A model generated the notes under the pieces. It was not told the DNA's origin. It searched no databases and saw nothing but the letters and a program-made list of their open reading frames with translations. Shown here piece by piece: positions 15,701 through 25,416 of a stretch of DNA of 64,000 nt; the stretch's first letter is position 1, and the number at the start of each line of letters is the position of its first letter. This DNA is from Bacillus sp. (in: firmicutes) (GTDB lineage: Bacteria; Bacillota; Bacilli; Bacillales; Bacillaceae_J): NCBI GenBank assembly GCA_012842745.1, contig DUSF01000054.1, positions 1-64,000 of the forward strand, written 5' to 3'. Position numbers and translations under genes: made by a program.

Positions 15701-18368
15701 AGCAGTAACAACTGGAACAGCTGTAGTATTTGATAAAACAGCGCCGACAGCATCGACGGTAACGATACATTCTAATAATGCTGATCAAACAATAGCAAAA
15801 ATCGGCGATACAATTACGTTGGATATAATAACAGATGAAGATATTCAACAACCAACTGTAACAATAGTCGGAAAACCGACTGCTATTTCTGACAAAGGTG
15901 ATAGTGATGCCAAAACATGGCAAGCTAATTATACAGTCCAAAGTAGTGATTCAGGTGGTCCCGTTTCTTTCACAATTGATATTGCTGATTTAGCAGGAAA
16001 CAAAACAACAACAATCACCTCTCCTACAGATGGTAGTTCAGTTACAGTACTATCTAGCAATGCTGATTTAGCCAACATAATCACTAGTAAAGGAAGTCTA
16101 ACTCCTAATTTTGCACGAAATGAAATTAGTTATACTATGAGTGTTGGAAATGAAATAGAAGCTATAGATATAACGCCAACAGTGGCAGATCCATTAGCAT
16201 CTGTACAGGTAAATGGTACACAGGTAACAAGCGGCGTTCCAGTTAATATCCCATTAGCTATGGGGCAAAACACAGTTACGATAGAAGTTATCGCACAAGA
16301 TTTGACACCAAAGACATATACAATTGCGATTACCAGAATGTTATCCAATGATGCAAACTTAAGTAATTTGGTGTTGAGCCAAGGTACCTTAAATCCAACT
16401 TTCGACCCAAATGTAACAAATTATTCAGTTAATGTGGATACAGACGTTTCGGAATTGACTATTTCTGCAACTCCGAAACAACCAAGCGCTAGTGTTACAA
16501 TGAATGGTAAGACAACGAACACGGATACCATTTCCCTTAGCTTTGGTCCTAACGAAGTTCCAATAGTAGTAACCGCACAAGATGGTCAAACAACCATGAC
16601 TTACAATGTTACAATTAATCGTTTGAAATCAGGGAATGCAAATCTAGGTTCATTAGCTGTTGACAAAGGTACTTTAACACCAGCTTTTTCACCTAGTGTT
16701 GCTGCTTACCAAGTAAATGTTGATTATAATACACCACAAATTGCGGTAACAGCCCAAGCTGCAGATCAAGGTTCATCCTTAACCATGAACGGAAAAACAG
16801 TGTCTCCAACAATGGGCACCCAATCGATTACAACGCCGGATTCGATAGCTATTGTGACGACTGGAGATACAATCAAGGTATCGATGACAGAAACATTTAA
16901 TTTAAAAGTTGGTGCTAATCCAATTCCAGTAATTGTAACTGCACAAGACGGTGGAACAAAAATCTATACAGTGACAGTAATCAGACAATCCGCACCATCA
17001 AGTGACGATGATAATGGCAGTGGTAATGGAGGAGGAAGCGGTGGCGGTGGTTCTTCATCAGGTTCAGGAAAAACTACTAATGAACCGACGAATGGACAGA
17101 CAAGAACAGTAAATGTCAATCTTGGCAATGGAAATTCAATAATTGCTGAGGTAGAGGTTACTAGAACTACCACTGCAGACGGAAAACAGAGGGATACAAT
17201 TGTTTTTGATCCTAAAAAGGCAGAGTCAGTCGTTGAAAGTGTACTTCAGAAAAGTCAATCTCATGTTCGAATTGTTATTGATGATTTACCAGACAATCCT
17301 GCTGATGAAGTAGCTGTTACCGTTCCGAAAGAATCACTCAATGAATTAGTGAATGGGAAGCTTTCTCTAGAAATCCAAACAGGGGACGTAAAAGTAACGA
17401 TACCTCAGGAAGCTTTAACTGCCTTTAATCAATTAGGAATAGATCTTTACTTTAACATCGTTCCAATTCGTGATGAAAAAGAGAAAAAGAATGTAGGGGA
17501 ACGGACCGTTAATGCAGCTGAGGTACGAAAGGTTGCAGGTAATAGTCAAGTTCAGGTACACGGCAAACCGATGACAATCGAAACGAACTTAAAGAACCAC
17601 CCGACAAAGGTAGTCTTCCCGTTAAAACGTCTTCAATTGCCAAGTGATCCAAAAGAAAGAAAAGCATTATTAGATAGTCTAGCTATCTATATTGAACACA
17701 GTGATGGCGAAAAGAAAGTTCAGCAGGGAACAGTCATTTATGACGCACAAGGAAATCCTGAAGGACTTGAAATCGAGATTACTAAGTTTAGTACCTTCAC
17801 GATTATTAGTATTGAACAAGAGGATGAATCAGTCCTTGAAAGCAACCTAAAGGATATCAAAGGACATTGGGCAGAAAAAGCAATTCGTCAATTAGTTTCA
17901 AAAGGTGCGGTGAATGGCTATCCAGATGGAACGTTTAAGCCAAACCAAACGGTGACGAGAGCAGAATTTGTAGCGATGGTTGTCAAGGCTTTAAACGTGA
18001 AGGAGGCAGGGGATGTTCAAACATTTACAGATCTTCAAAATCACTGGTCTAAACATGTCATTGAACAAGCGGCTGCAAACGGTATTGTGAATGGACTAAG
18101 CAAAGAACGATTTGGTCCAAATGAACAAATTACTCGTGAGCAAATGGCGGCGATGATTATCAATGCTGGGAAGCTTGGCATAGTTGATTCAAAATCAAAC
18201 TTCCAAGATTATAGCGAGATTGCTAGTTGGGCGGAAAGCTCCGTCAACACAGCGGCTTATCATAAAATTGTTAACGGCCTGCCAAATCAAACCTTCAATC
18301 CAAAAGGAAAAGCAACAAGGGCTGAAGCAGCAACAGTGATTATGAATGTAGTAGACTTTAATTACTAA
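12747..18368 (+). CDS. Giant exported SLH-anchored protein with Ig and cadherin-like repeats
   Basis: 1873 aa. A long signal peptide (charged N-terminus, hydrophobic 24-40, AHA-like end IHAAPP at about 45) leads to export. In order: a unique domain to about 225; two near-identical Ig-like repeats (about 229-330 and 334-435); two repeats with the DxDxGxxxGIAV...GxWxY pattern (438-710); a DUF5018-like segment (715-800); a cadherin repeat (803-890); two Ig-like repeats beginning PTA (894-1100); three cadherin-like beta-sandwich repeats (1105-1400); a Gly/Ser linker (about 1420-1445); a conserved domain; and three SLH domains (from about 1702, 1760 and 1819) that bind pyruvylated wall polymer. 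Probably a surface stalk or adhesin working with the collar proteins. Confidence 0.9.
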   Translation: MNLLKENRKKIKRNLQKKAYYMARLVILFIFVFGTFAHVIPNTIHAAPPSTGTSNGTYDFSDGFGEAVGPGFIKQGDKFVVSDIVQLYDTAYGKAIYNPSQVPYAEETIIIKAENGSVCKTFTFKDLGLSSSVGAVYLEIKVVLKNISGGEIATLSNYGNPFETTYLNIFKLSEILGNGSEYNYKNVASVNITFKFSKVRNSAADDYSYWPENLNIENITIADVSNTVNTAPTATNVEVDGTLEVGSVLTGNYDYDDEDDDEEGTSTYKWYRSDDGSGTGKTAISGATDKTYTLTSADKGKYISFEVTPIASGGDTTGTPEESPKVGPIVNPNIAPTATNVEVDGIHEVGSVLTGKYTYYDEHDPEGTSTFKWYRSNDASGTGKAAIVDAENKTYTLTSDDTNKFISFEVTPIASAGVNPGSSVESPKVGPIIQPNRAPVLNNTNPSLPATDEDTETSEIVVSSFLDSSDQDSGALKGIAVTGVTGNGKWQYFDTTWKDISSVSDSSALLLKDTDKIKYIPDSKNGETATLTFRAWDQTYGSVYSKVNATTNGGSTAFSTAVGTASLTVNDVNDAPKLISGPYTFTPVTKNATSAEVTVASIATMSDVDNGAASGIAIYHATGNGTWEYSLDGTTWQAFGTVSDSSSLLLRATDKVRYKSSNLGETASFSFRGWDQTSGTQGTKVDTTTNGGTTAFSDNTQTASIEVTKSNEANILSFSIPGELKPATIDDGTIVVSVAGGQNVSSLVPTFTVSDNAQFVKVGTIDQVSGTTANDFSSPVTYVVTAEDGTTKNWIVTVTQAPSDISLTNNTVGEKLPAGTEVGILSGAAQAGDTLTYSIQSGDNAAFEIDNNRLITKTALDYNTNKQYILTIRVTNQHGAYFDKDFTIDVLDKTPPTANVTMISNNGQDTSKAKVGDTIMLDIVANEDIAAPTVKIAGNNAAVTQKADAKTWQATYIMQTDDTEGLIPFTLDFKDVNNNQAAQVTAVTTGTAVVFDKTAPTASTVTIHSNNADQTIAKIGDTITLDIITDEDIQQPTVTIVGKPTAISDKGDSDAKTWQANYTVQSSDSGGPVSFTIDIADLAGNKTTTITSPTDGSSVTVLSSNADLANIITSKGSLTPNFARNEISYTMSVGNEIEAIDITPTVADPLASVQVNGTQVTSGVPVNIPLAMGQNTVTIEVIAQDLTPKTYTIAITRMLSNDANLSNLVLSQGTLNPTFDPNVTNYSVNVDTDVSELTISATPKQPSASVTMNGKTTNTDTISLSFGPNEVPIVVTAQDGQTTMTYNVTINRLKSGNANLGSLAVDKGTLTPAFSPSVAAYQVNVDYNTPQIAVTAQAADQGSSLTMNGKTVSPTMGTQSITTPDSIAIVTTGDTIKVSMTETFNLKVGANPIPVIVTAQDGGTKIYTVTVIRQSAPSSDDDNGSGNGGGSGGGGSSSGSGKTTNEPTNGQTRTVNVNLGNGNSIIAEVEVTRTTTADGKQRDTIVFDPKKAESVVESVLQKSQSHVRIVIDDLPDNPADEVAVTVPKESLNELVNGKLSLEIQTGDVKVTIPQEALTAFNQLGIDLYFNIVPIRDEKEKKNVGERTVNAAEVRKVAGNSQVQVHGKPMTIETNLKNHPTKVVFPLKRLQLPSDPKERKALLDSLAIYIEHSDGEKKVQQGTVIYDAQGNPEGLEIEITKFSTFTIISIEQEDESVLESNLKDIKGHWAEKAIRQLVSKGAVNGYPDGTFKPNQTVTRAEFVAMVVKALNVKEAGDVQTFTDLQNHWSKHVIEQAAANGIVNGLSKERFGPNEQITREQMAAMIINAGKLGIVDSKSNFQDYSEIASWAESSVNTAAYHKIVNGLPNQTFNPKGKATRAEAATVIMNVVDFNY

Positions 18369-18372
18369 TTAA

Positions 18373-18405
18373 AAAGCAAGGAACGCTATGTGCGCTCCTT
18401 GCTTT
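18373..18405. terminator. Two-way terminator after the SLH protein gene
   Basis: AAGCAAGGA with CTCCTTGCTT forms a strong stem at the meeting point of the SLH gene and the minus-strand cupin gene. Confidence 0.8.
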
Positions 18406-18423
18406 CTTCATTTAAAACATTCG

Positions 18424-18765
18424 CTAAATATTTTTCGCGTAATTCTCATTTGGTATTTTATTCAACATAACATAGAGGCTTACCGGATTCTCTCCGCTAT
18501 TTTTGAACGCTAGTCTTTCCTCACTACCACAATGGACAACATCGTTTGCTGTAACAGCGGTTTCTTTTCCGTCAATAATAAAGGTGCCCTCACCTTCAAG
18601 AACGAGCAAATAGACCTCTGTACTTGGGTGCGTATGTTCAGGCAATTCTTGCCCTAGCATAAAGTTTAAAACAAAGACTGTGCTGTCACCTTTGTTAAAA
18701 ATAATCCTCTTTGTAAATTTATCCTCACTATATTCTTTAAATGTTTGCAATGTTTGTTTTTCCAT
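18424..18765 (-). CDS. Small cupin-domain protein
   Basis: 113-aa single-domain cupin. Metal-binding motif 1 is seen as PEHTHPSTEVYLLVLEGEG (H, H, E) and a second motif around VVHCGSEERLAFKNSGE. No enzyme activity can be assigned. The ATG at 18765 is preceded by AAAGGAG; a longer frame to 18789 would overlap speD and start on that site. It follows speD at 16 nt, so the two are cotranscribed, but no polyamine link is proven. Confidence 0.8.
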   Translation of the reverse strand: MEKQTLQTFKEYSEDKFTKRIIFNKGDSTVFVLNFMLGQELPEHTHPSTEVYLLVLEGEGTFIIDGKETAVTANDVVHCGSEERLAFKNSGENPVSLYVMLNKIPNENYAKNI

Positions 18766-18781
18766 AATATTGAGGTCTCCT

Positions 18782-19594
18782 TTATCCATTTATAATATTT
18801 TTTCCGTAAAATATTTCATCCATTTCTATTTTGAGCTTCTTTTCAATCGATAGCTGTTCTTCTAAAGATAATGTTTCTTTCGCGCAGCCAAATAAGTAAT
18901 TATCTAAATCAAATTGCTTCAGCTTACATTTAGTATGGAAAATATTTTCCTGATAGACGTTGACGTCAATCATATGATACAAGTCTTGTATTTCATCGGG
19001 TATATAATTTTGAATCGAGTTAATTTCATGGTCAATAAATAATTTGTGGCCGCTAATATCTCTTGTAAATCCACGCACACGATAGTCGATGGTCATGACG
19101 TCTGTTTCGAAAGAATGTATTAAATAGTTTAGGGCTTTTAGTGGCGAAATCTCTCCACAGGTTGAAACATCAACATCGGCGCGAAAGGTGCTGATTCCTT
19201 CATCTGGATGTGATTCTGGATATGTATGAACAGTGATATGGCTTTTATCGAGCTGGGCAATGACTGATCCTGGAATGGGCCCAGGTGATTCTTCAAAGGC
19301 TTCGATTGGAGATTCATCGACAGGCTCCTCGGATACTAATAGAACGACACTTGCCCCCTGTGGAACATAATCTTGCTTCGCAATATTTAATATATTGGCC
19401 CCAATAATTTCTGTAACATGGCTCAAAATTTTTGTAAGCCTCTCCGCATTGTATTGTTCATCAATATAATTTATATAAGCTTCACGCTCCTCTTTTGTTT
19501 TTGTATAGCAAATATCGTACATATTGAAGCTCAATGATTTTGTGAGATTATTAAAACCATGTAATTCAACAACTTGCTTAGGTGTAAGCTTCAT
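18782..19594 (-). CDS. speD: S-adenosylmethionine decarboxylase proenzyme, E. coli type
   Basis: Makes decarboxylated SAM, the aminopropyl donor for spermidine. The 270-aa length and sequence fit the long proteobacterial-type SpeD, not the short (about 125 aa) Bacillus SpeH type. The self-cleavage site that creates the pyruvoyl group is in [13 protein letters not shown], where cleavage before the serine is expected. Conserved [39 protein letters not shown] regions follow. The cupin gene lies downstream in the same transcript. No spermidine synthase gene is in the window. Confidence 0.92.
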   Translation of the reverse strand: MKLTPKQVVELHGFNNLTKSLSFNMYDICYTKTKEEREAYINYIDEQYNAERLTKILSHVTEIIGANILNIAKQDYVPQGASVVLLVSEEPVDESPIEAFEESPGPIPGSVIAQLDKSHITVHTYPESHPDEGISTFRADVDVSTCGEISPLKALNYLIHSFETDVMTIDYRVRGFTRDISGHKLFIDHEINSIQNYIPDEIQDLYHMIDVNVYQENIFHTKCKLKQFDLDNYLFGCAKETLSLEEQLSIEKKLKIEMDEIFYGKNIING

Positions 19595-19777
19595 TTTATA
19601 AAATCCCCTTTTTTCTTGTTCTTATTTTATGGTTGTTTAAATAGAACAATAATATACAGTTTTGCAGGGTGTTTTTGTGTACAGGTGTTCATTAATAATT
19701 TATAATGTGGTAAACAACACTAATGACTTAATTTAATATTATAGAAATTATTGAAAATACCTCTGAGGAGACTCTAT

Positions 19778-21943
19778 ATGAGTAGAAATACAGAAATTCG
19801 TACAACAATCATATTATTAATAGGAATAATTGTAGCTGTAGCTGCAGCATTTTTAAATCCGGTCTTCGATATCATTCTACCTGAAAAAGACTTTTTGATA
19901 CATGTAATCTTAGAAATCATTAGTATCTCTGTTGCAATCGCAATAGCGATACAGTTATGGATGGTTTTTCCACATACGCTATCAAAACATCGTTTAATAT
20001 TAGGTGCGCTATTTTTAACGGTTGGTTTATTTGATTTTTTTCATGTACTTGCATATAAAGAAATGCCTTATTCAGGCGGTATGTCTAGCCAAGATGAACA
20101 CTGGTTTTGGTTGATTTCAAGACTAACATTGGCAATAGGGTCAGTTATTTTATTTAGTCAAAGTGATTCTCAAATGAAGAAGAACAGCCGTACCTATATT
20201 TTTCTCATTGTGGCTATTTATGTTGCTGTAGTCGCTTTTGTCATTTTCAATAGTTCCAATAATTTACCGATTTTAATAGATGCAAATGGTCAAACAACGC
20301 TAAAAATACTACTTGAATTCCTTATTATTAGCACATTTGTTGGGACAATCGCTATATTATTTAATCTATATCGGAAAACAAAGAATGAATCCCACTTAGT
20401 GCTGATTGTCGCTTTCAGCTTTACTTTATTATGTGAATTAGTTTTAACTTTGAATATAAATAGCAGTTTTCCACAGAGCGTGATTGGCCATCTTTTTAAA
20501 ATATCAAGTTATTACTTTTGTATGAAAGGAATTTATGCTGCGGCAATTGAGGAACCATTTTCGAAGCAAAAAGAAGCGCAAATCGCACTGCAAGAAAGCG
20601 AAATTAAGCTGGAAGCATTTGTTAAGAAAATAAACTATCTTGCCTATCATGATGAGTTAACAGGATTACCGAATCGAAATTACCTTTTGAACTGTTTAGA
20701 GGAAAATATAAAAAAAATGGGGAGTTCAGGAGATAAATTCGCGCTTGTTTCGATTAACTTAAATCGCTTCAAAAATGTTAATGATACATTAGGAAATGAA
20801 ATGGGCGATTTGTTTCTAAGGACGGCTGCAGAAAGATTAAAAGAATTTAAAACCAACAATGTGGTTGTATCGAGGATGGTTGCTGACGAATTCATCCTTT
20901 TTATTCCTAATAAGGAAAATATCGAAGAACTCATTCGCCTTGCATACTTAATCCATAAACGGATTGAAGAACCGATGATTGCAAAAGGTTTTAAATTTCA
21001 TATTACCTCCTCAATCGGGATTACATTATTTAGCGAAAATATTGAAGATACGAGTCAAATTATTAAACAAGTGCAGCTAGCCATGCATGAAGCCAAGAAA
21101 AATGGTCAATCTGTGATGGTCTACCATCCTGATATGAATAAAGAGCTTTTTGATAATCTTCTTTTGGAAAATGATTTAAGGCAAGCACTAAATCGCAATG
21201 AATTAATTTTGCACTATCAGCCGCAAGTAAATATAGAAACTGGTGAAATTATTGGAGTAGAGGCGTTAATCCGCTGGAATCATCATAAAAAAGGAATGAT
21301 TTCGCCTGGCAAGTTTATCCCGCTAGCTGAGGAAACAGGTTTAATTATCCCAATTGGCAATTGGGTGATTGAAGAGGCCTGCAAACAATTGAAAAGCTGG
21401 CTTGATAAAGGGCTCACTCCGTTTCGATTATCAGTGAATCTTTCCTTGCGACAGTTATTTCAAGAGGATTTAGTAGAGACTGTTACAAAAGCTTTACAAA
21501 AATCGAAAATTAAACCAGAGTTTTTAGAGCTTGAGGTAACTGAAAGTATGGCTGGAAATACCGATCGAGTCATCACGATTCTTCAAAGCCTTAAAAAGTT
21601 AGGTGTGCGCATATCTGTTGATGATTTTGGTACAGGTTATAGTTCATTAAGTTATCTTTATTCATTTCCGATTGATCAATTAAAAATAGACCGATCATTT
21701 ATTATGAATTTATTTACAGAGGAAAATAATAAAGTAATTGTAAGTACGATTATTTCGATGGGGCAAAATCTTGGGTTAGAGCTAATAGCGGAGGGTGTTG
21801 AAACAATAGAACAAATTGAATTCCTTCGAGCAAACAGATGTGTTGGAGTTCAAGGATTCCTCATAAGTCGCCCATTGCCAGCAGTAGAGCTTGAAAATTT
21901 GCTATCCGAAAAAACAATATTATTAGATAGGTGTACTAGTTAA
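19778..21943 (+). CDS. MASE3-GGDEF-EAL membrane protein, probable c-di-GMP phosphodiesterase
   Basis: 721 aa. The N-terminal MASE3 sensor (about 1-265) has several membrane helices and the signature FDFFHVLAYKEMP. A GGDEF domain follows (about 285-455), but its motif reads RMVADEF, so both glycines are lost and cyclase activity is unlikely. The EAL domain (about 465-715) looks active: VEALIRW, SVNLSLRQLF, LELEVTES, VDDFGTGYSSL, LKIDRSF, AEGVET. It should degrade c-di-GMP, with the GGDEF part perhaps binding GTP. ATG 19778 has GAGGAG upstream; an earlier start at 19751 does not. Confidence 0.9.
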   Translation: MSRNTEIRTTIILLIGIIVAVAAAFLNPVFDIILPEKDFLIHVILEIISISVAIAIAIQLWMVFPHTLSKHRLILGALFLTVGLFDFFHVLAYKEMPYSGGMSSQDEHWFWLISRLTLAIGSVILFSQSDSQMKKNSRTYIFLIVAIYVAVVAFVIFNSSNNLPILIDANGQTTLKILLEFLIISTFVGTIAILFNLYRKTKNESHLVLIVAFSFTLLCELVLTLNINSSFPQSVIGHLFKISSYYFCMKGIYAAAIEEPFSKQKEAQIALQESEIKLEAFVKKINYLAYHDELTGLPNRNYLLNCLEENIKKMGSSGDKFALVSINLNRFKNVNDTLGNEMGDLFLRTAAERLKEFKTNNVVVSRMVADEFILFIPNKENIEELIRLAYLIHKRIEEPMIAKGFKFHITSSIGITLFSENIEDTSQIIKQVQLAMHEAKKNGQSVMVYHPDMNKELFDNLLLENDLRQALNRNELILHYQPQVNIETGEIIGVEALIRWNHHKKGMISPGKFIPLAEETGLIIPIGNWVIEEACKQLKSWLDKGLTPFRLSVNLSLRQLFQEDLVETVTKALQKSKIKPEFLELEVTESMAGNTDRVITILQSLKKLGVRISVDDFGTGYSSLSYLYSFPIDQLKIDRSFIMNLFTEENNKVIVSTIISMGQNLGLELIAEGVETIEQIEFLRANRCVGVQGFLISRPLPAVELENLLSEKTILLDRCTS

Positions 21944-21944
21944 G

Positions 21945-21968
21945 TCAGCATATTGCTGGCTTTATTTG
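21945..21968 (+). terminator. Weak terminator after the GGDEF-EAL gene
   Basis: A short CAGCA/TGCTG stem followed by GCTTTATTT. Confidence 0.4.
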
Positions 21969-22047
21969 CTTTCAAATTTAAAAATTGTACATGATAAAAG
22001 CCGTTAGTTGAATAATATTATCGTAATAACAAAAAAGGGGAGATTTT

Positions 22048-23595
22048 ATGTTTACACCATACAAACATGAAGCGCTGACAGATTTTTCTGTTGAAAAAAA
22101 CCGTAAGGCATTTGAGGCAGCATTAGAAAAAGTAAACACATTAATGGGTAAGGATTATGACTTAGTTATTAACGGTGAAAGAATCTCAACTACAGAAAAA
22201 ATCATTTCCATTAATCCCACAAATAAAGAAGAAGTTGTCGGCTTTGTTTCGAAAGCCGATCGAGAGTTAGCAGAGAAAGCGATGCAGGCAGCATCTGAAG
22301 CATTTAAAAGTTGGAAAAATTGGGGTGCTGAAGCAAGAGCTGGGATTTTGTTCCGTGCTGCTGCGATTACGCGCCGCCGCAAGCATGAATTTTCTGCATT
22401 ATTAGTGAAGGAGGCGGGAAAGCCGTGGAAGGAAGCGGATGCTGATACGGCGGAAGCGATTGATTTCATGGAATATTACGCACGCCAAATGATTGAACTA
22501 GCGAAAGGCAAACCGGTATTAAGCCGCGAAGGTGAGCGCAACCAATACATTTATCAACCATCAGGTGTAACCATCGTTATTCCCCCTTGGAACTTCGCAT
22601 TTGCAATCATGGCTGGTACGACTGTTGCACCAATCGTAACAGGAAATACGGTCCTCCTAAAGCCTGCTAGTAATTCACCTGTTGTTGCTTCATGGTTTGT
22701 TGAGGTTTTAGAACAAGCGGGATTGCCGAAAGGTGTTGTCAACTATATCCCTGGAAGCGGGTCTGAGGTTGGTGATTATTTAGTTGATCATCCGAAAACA
22801 GCGTTAATAACGTTCACAGGTTCCCGTGATGTAGGACTTCGTATTTTTCGCCGTGCTGCTGTCGTTCAGCTAGGTCAGAAGCATTTGAAACGGGTAATAG
22901 CCGAAATGGGTGGGAAAGATACTGTAGTCGTTGACAAGGATTGCGATCTTGAATTAGCGGCACAATCAATTTTTTCTTCTGCTTTCGGTTTTGCTGGTCA
23001 AAAATGTTCTGCAGGCTCCAGGGCGGTTGTTCATGAAGATATATATGACCAAGTATTAAATCGTGTCATTGAAATAACGGAGCAACAAGTAGTTGGTAAC
23101 CCGGAAAATTATGAAACGTATATGGGACCTGTCATTGACCAAAATTCTTTTGACAAAATAATGGAATACATTGAAATTGGCAAAAAAGAAGGGCGAATTG
23201 TAAGTGGCGGCAAAGGCGATGCTTCAAAAGGATTTTTCATTGAGCCAACGATTATTGCTGACCTTGATCCAAAGAGTGTAATCCAACAAGAAGAAATTTT
23301 TGGGCCAGTCGTTGGCTTTTCTAAGTTCAAGACTTTTGATGAAGGCCTTGAAATAGCTAACAACACTGAATATGGACTAACAGGTGCGCTTATTTCCAAT
23401 AATCGTGAGCATATTGAGCGTGCCAAACGTGAATTTCATGTAGGGAACCTCTATTTTAACCGCAATTGCACAGGTGCGATTGTCGGGTATCAGCCATTTG
23501 GTGGCTTTAATATGTCAGGTACAGATTCGAAAGCAGGTGGACCAGACTATTTAGCCCTTCATATGCAAGCGAAAACAATTAGTGAAATGCTGTAA
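22048..23595 (+). CDS. rocA: 1-pyrroline-5-carboxylate dehydrogenase
   Basis: NAD-dependent oxidation of P5C (glutamate semialdehyde) to glutamate, the last step of proline and arginine breakdown. The 515-aa length matches Bacillus RocA/PutC. Aldehyde dehydrogenase features are intact: [10 protein letters not shown] cofactor loop, FTGSRDVG, general-base E in EMGGKD, nucleophile C in [10 protein letters not shown], and [21 protein letters not shown] precedes the ATG. No other proline genes are nearby, so it may stand alone; a terminator follows directly. Confidence 0.94.
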   Translation: MFTPYKHEALTDFSVEKNRKAFEAALEKVNTLMGKDYDLVINGERISTTEKIISINPTNKEEVVGFVSKADRELAEKAMQAASEAFKSWKNWGAEARAGILFRAAAITRRRKHEFSALLVKEAGKPWKEADADTAEAIDFMEYYARQMIELAKGKPVLSREGERNQYIYQPSGVTIVIPPWNFAFAIMAGTTVAPIVTGNTVLLKPASNSPVVASWFVEVLEQAGLPKGVVNYIPGSGSEVGDYLVDHPKTALITFTGSRDVGLRIFRRAAVVQLGQKHLKRVIAEMGGKDTVVVDKDCDLELAAQSIFSSAFGFAGQKCSAGSRAVVHEDIYDQVLNRVIEITEQQVVGNPENYETYMGPVIDQNSFDKIMEYIEIGKKEGRIVSGGKGDASKGFFIEPTIIADLDPKSVIQQEEIFGPVVGFSKFKTFDEGLEIANNTEYGLTGALISNNREHIERAKREFHVGNLYFNRNCTGAIVGYQPFGGFNMSGTDSKAGGPDYLALHMQAKTISEML

Positions 23596-23604
23596 AAACA
23601 TAGA

Positions 23605-23643
23605 GAGGGTGTCCCCAAAATATAAAACTTTTGGGACACCCTC
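23605..23643. terminator. Two-way terminator between rocA and the chemoreceptor gene
   Basis: GAGGGTGTCCCCAAAA pairs with TTTTGGGACACCCTC around an 8-nt loop. Confidence 0.85.
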
Positions 23644-23671
23644 GTTTATTACTTCCTAGAACGACTAAATC

Positions 23672-25207
23672 CTAGTTGCTATGGTCAAACTTATGAATTA
23701 AATCTTGCAGCTCAACAGCTAATGATTTGAGATTTGTTGAAATAGTAGACATTTGCTTCAGAGCATCTACTTGTTCTCTTGTAGAATGGGCAATGCTTTG
23801 CGTGCTTTCTGCATTTGTCGCAGCGATTTGTGCAACTCCATCAACAGATGCGGTTACTTCTTCTGAGCTTGCTGACATTTGTTCAGCAATGGAAGACATC
23901 TCCTCAATTTGGATTGCAACGGTTTCTGATGCTACTACAATATTTCTAAAAGTTATACCTGTATTGTGGACAATTTCAATTCCATTCTCCACATCTTTTG
24001 CCCCTATTTTCATAGCTTCTACCGCTTTGTCTGTATCATTTTGAATTTCTCTAATTAATTCTGTAATTTCTTTTGCGGAAATTCTTGACTGTTCCGCTAA
24101 TTTTCTTACTTCATCAGCGACAACAGCGAACCCTTTGCCATGTTCACCTGCTCTAGCTGCTTCAATTGCAGCGTTAAGGGCAAGTAAATTTGTTTGCTCT
24201 GATATCGTTGTAATAACTTGTAAAATTTCATCAATTTGTTGCGATTTATTTACTAATAGACTAATTGTTGAGGAAAGATTTTGAACAGAATTATTAATTA
24301 AATTCATTTGCTCAACAGCATCCTCAATTGATTTTTCGCCGTTTCTCGCTTCATTTACGGTTGCTTTTGATTGTTCTGAAACAACATTAGCTGACTCAGC
24401 GACCCTTTGAATGCCGACTGCCATTTCATCCATAGCTGTAGCACTTTCTTTTGAAGAAAGTGATTGTTGTTCTGTTCCTTTAGCTACTTCTTCCATCTTT
24501 TCGGTAATGTGGTCACTTGCCAGAATTGTTTGCTCAACATTTGTTGCAAGGTTTTTTGAGGTTTCAACAACATTGTTTGCTGTTAATTTTAAATTATTTA
24601 AAACCTCTACTAACTGCTGCTCGCGTTCAGCTTTTTCTTTTATTAGTTTACTTGTACTTCGTTTTTTCGCTACAATTTGAAGGATTGTTGCAGCACTTGT
24701 AAAGATTAAGTAAATGGCATGAATCATTAATAAGCCAAAGGAATAATCGCTTGTCCCGCAAAGAAGCTCAGGGGCTACGAAAAATCCAAGGAAATGTTGG
24801 ACTGCAAAGATGATTGTACTAATGATGATGAGATTAACAGCTTCATAATAAGCGATAATGGCTAAAACCATAAAAATTGAAAAATGATACTCAACCATAC
24901 CATTTCCACCAGCGATAATGGAAATACTACTAAATGTTAATGTGAGCATGTTTAATAGTGGCAAATGTTTTTGTAGTACAGGAACCTTTGCGTGAATGAT
25001 AAAACTAATGGTTAATAAAATAATGGGAAGTAAAAATAAAATATTTAACAATAATACTAAATTAGCTGGGATTCCATTCATATTATTCAATACAAGATAA
25101 TCTTCAAATATATTAAATGACCGATGGAGAACATGAGTAAGGATTGATAAAAGGACAATACCTAATGAAAAAAGCAGCATAAGTTGGTTTTTCTGCTTGT
25201 CAGCCAT
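23672..25207 (-). CDS. Methyl-accepting chemotaxis protein with a membrane-embedded sensor
   Basis: 511 aa. Residues 1-185 form about six membrane helices with little extracellular sequence, so the receptor probably senses within the membrane or through redox or energy state. No HAMP domain is obvious. The long coiled-coil signalling domain follows (about 200-500), with the highly conserved hairpin tip [20 protein letters not shown] then [20 protein letters not shown], which binds CheA and CheW. It has its own promoter region at 25208-25380, divergent from the response regulator gene. Confidence 0.92.
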   Translation of the reverse strand: MADKQKNQLMLLFSLGIVLLSILTHVLHRSFNIFEDYLVLNNMNGIPANLVLLLNILFLLPIILLTISFIIHAKVPVLQKHLPLLNMLTLTFSSISIIAGGNGMVEYHFSIFMVLAIIAYYEAVNLIIISTIIFAVQHFLGFFVAPELLCGTSDYSFGLLMIHAIYLIFTSAATILQIVAKKRSTSKLIKEKAEREQQLVEVLNNLKLTANNVVETSKNLATNVEQTILASDHITEKMEEVAKGTEQQSLSSKESATAMDEMAVGIQRVAESANVVSEQSKATVNEARNGEKSIEDAVEQMNLINNSVQNLSSTISLLVNKSQQIDEILQVITTISEQTNLLALNAAIEAARAGEHGKGFAVVADEVRKLAEQSRISAKEITELIREIQNDTDKAVEAMKIGAKDVENGIEIVHNTGITFRNIVVASETVAIQIEEMSSIAEQMSASSEEVTASVDGVAQIAATNAESTQSIAHSTREQVDALKQMSTISTNLKSLAVELQDLIHKFDHSN

Positions 25208-25416
25208 ATTAAAACATCCTTCCTAATATTTTTTATGTGATGAAAGTATATCATAGATATAGTAATAGGATTTACAAGAATTAGCAATAATTTTGTACAT
25301 TTCAGGGGGGTCAAATAGTTGTTTTTTTGTAATAAAAAGAAAATTGAAAAATTCAATCGATTCATGTAAAATTATTGATACACTTGGTTAAATTTGGTTT
25401 TGAATGGGGGGCCTTT

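Noticed and set aside
22155..22469. Long minus-strand frames inside rocA, the RND pump and other genes
   Set aside because: These are antisense shadows of conserved genes with no ribosome sites or family matches.
23605..23643. Hairpin with GGGTGTCCC seen as a second IS end
   Set aside because: It only partly resembles the IS inverted repeat and is a perfect intergenic hairpin between converging genes, so it is a terminator.
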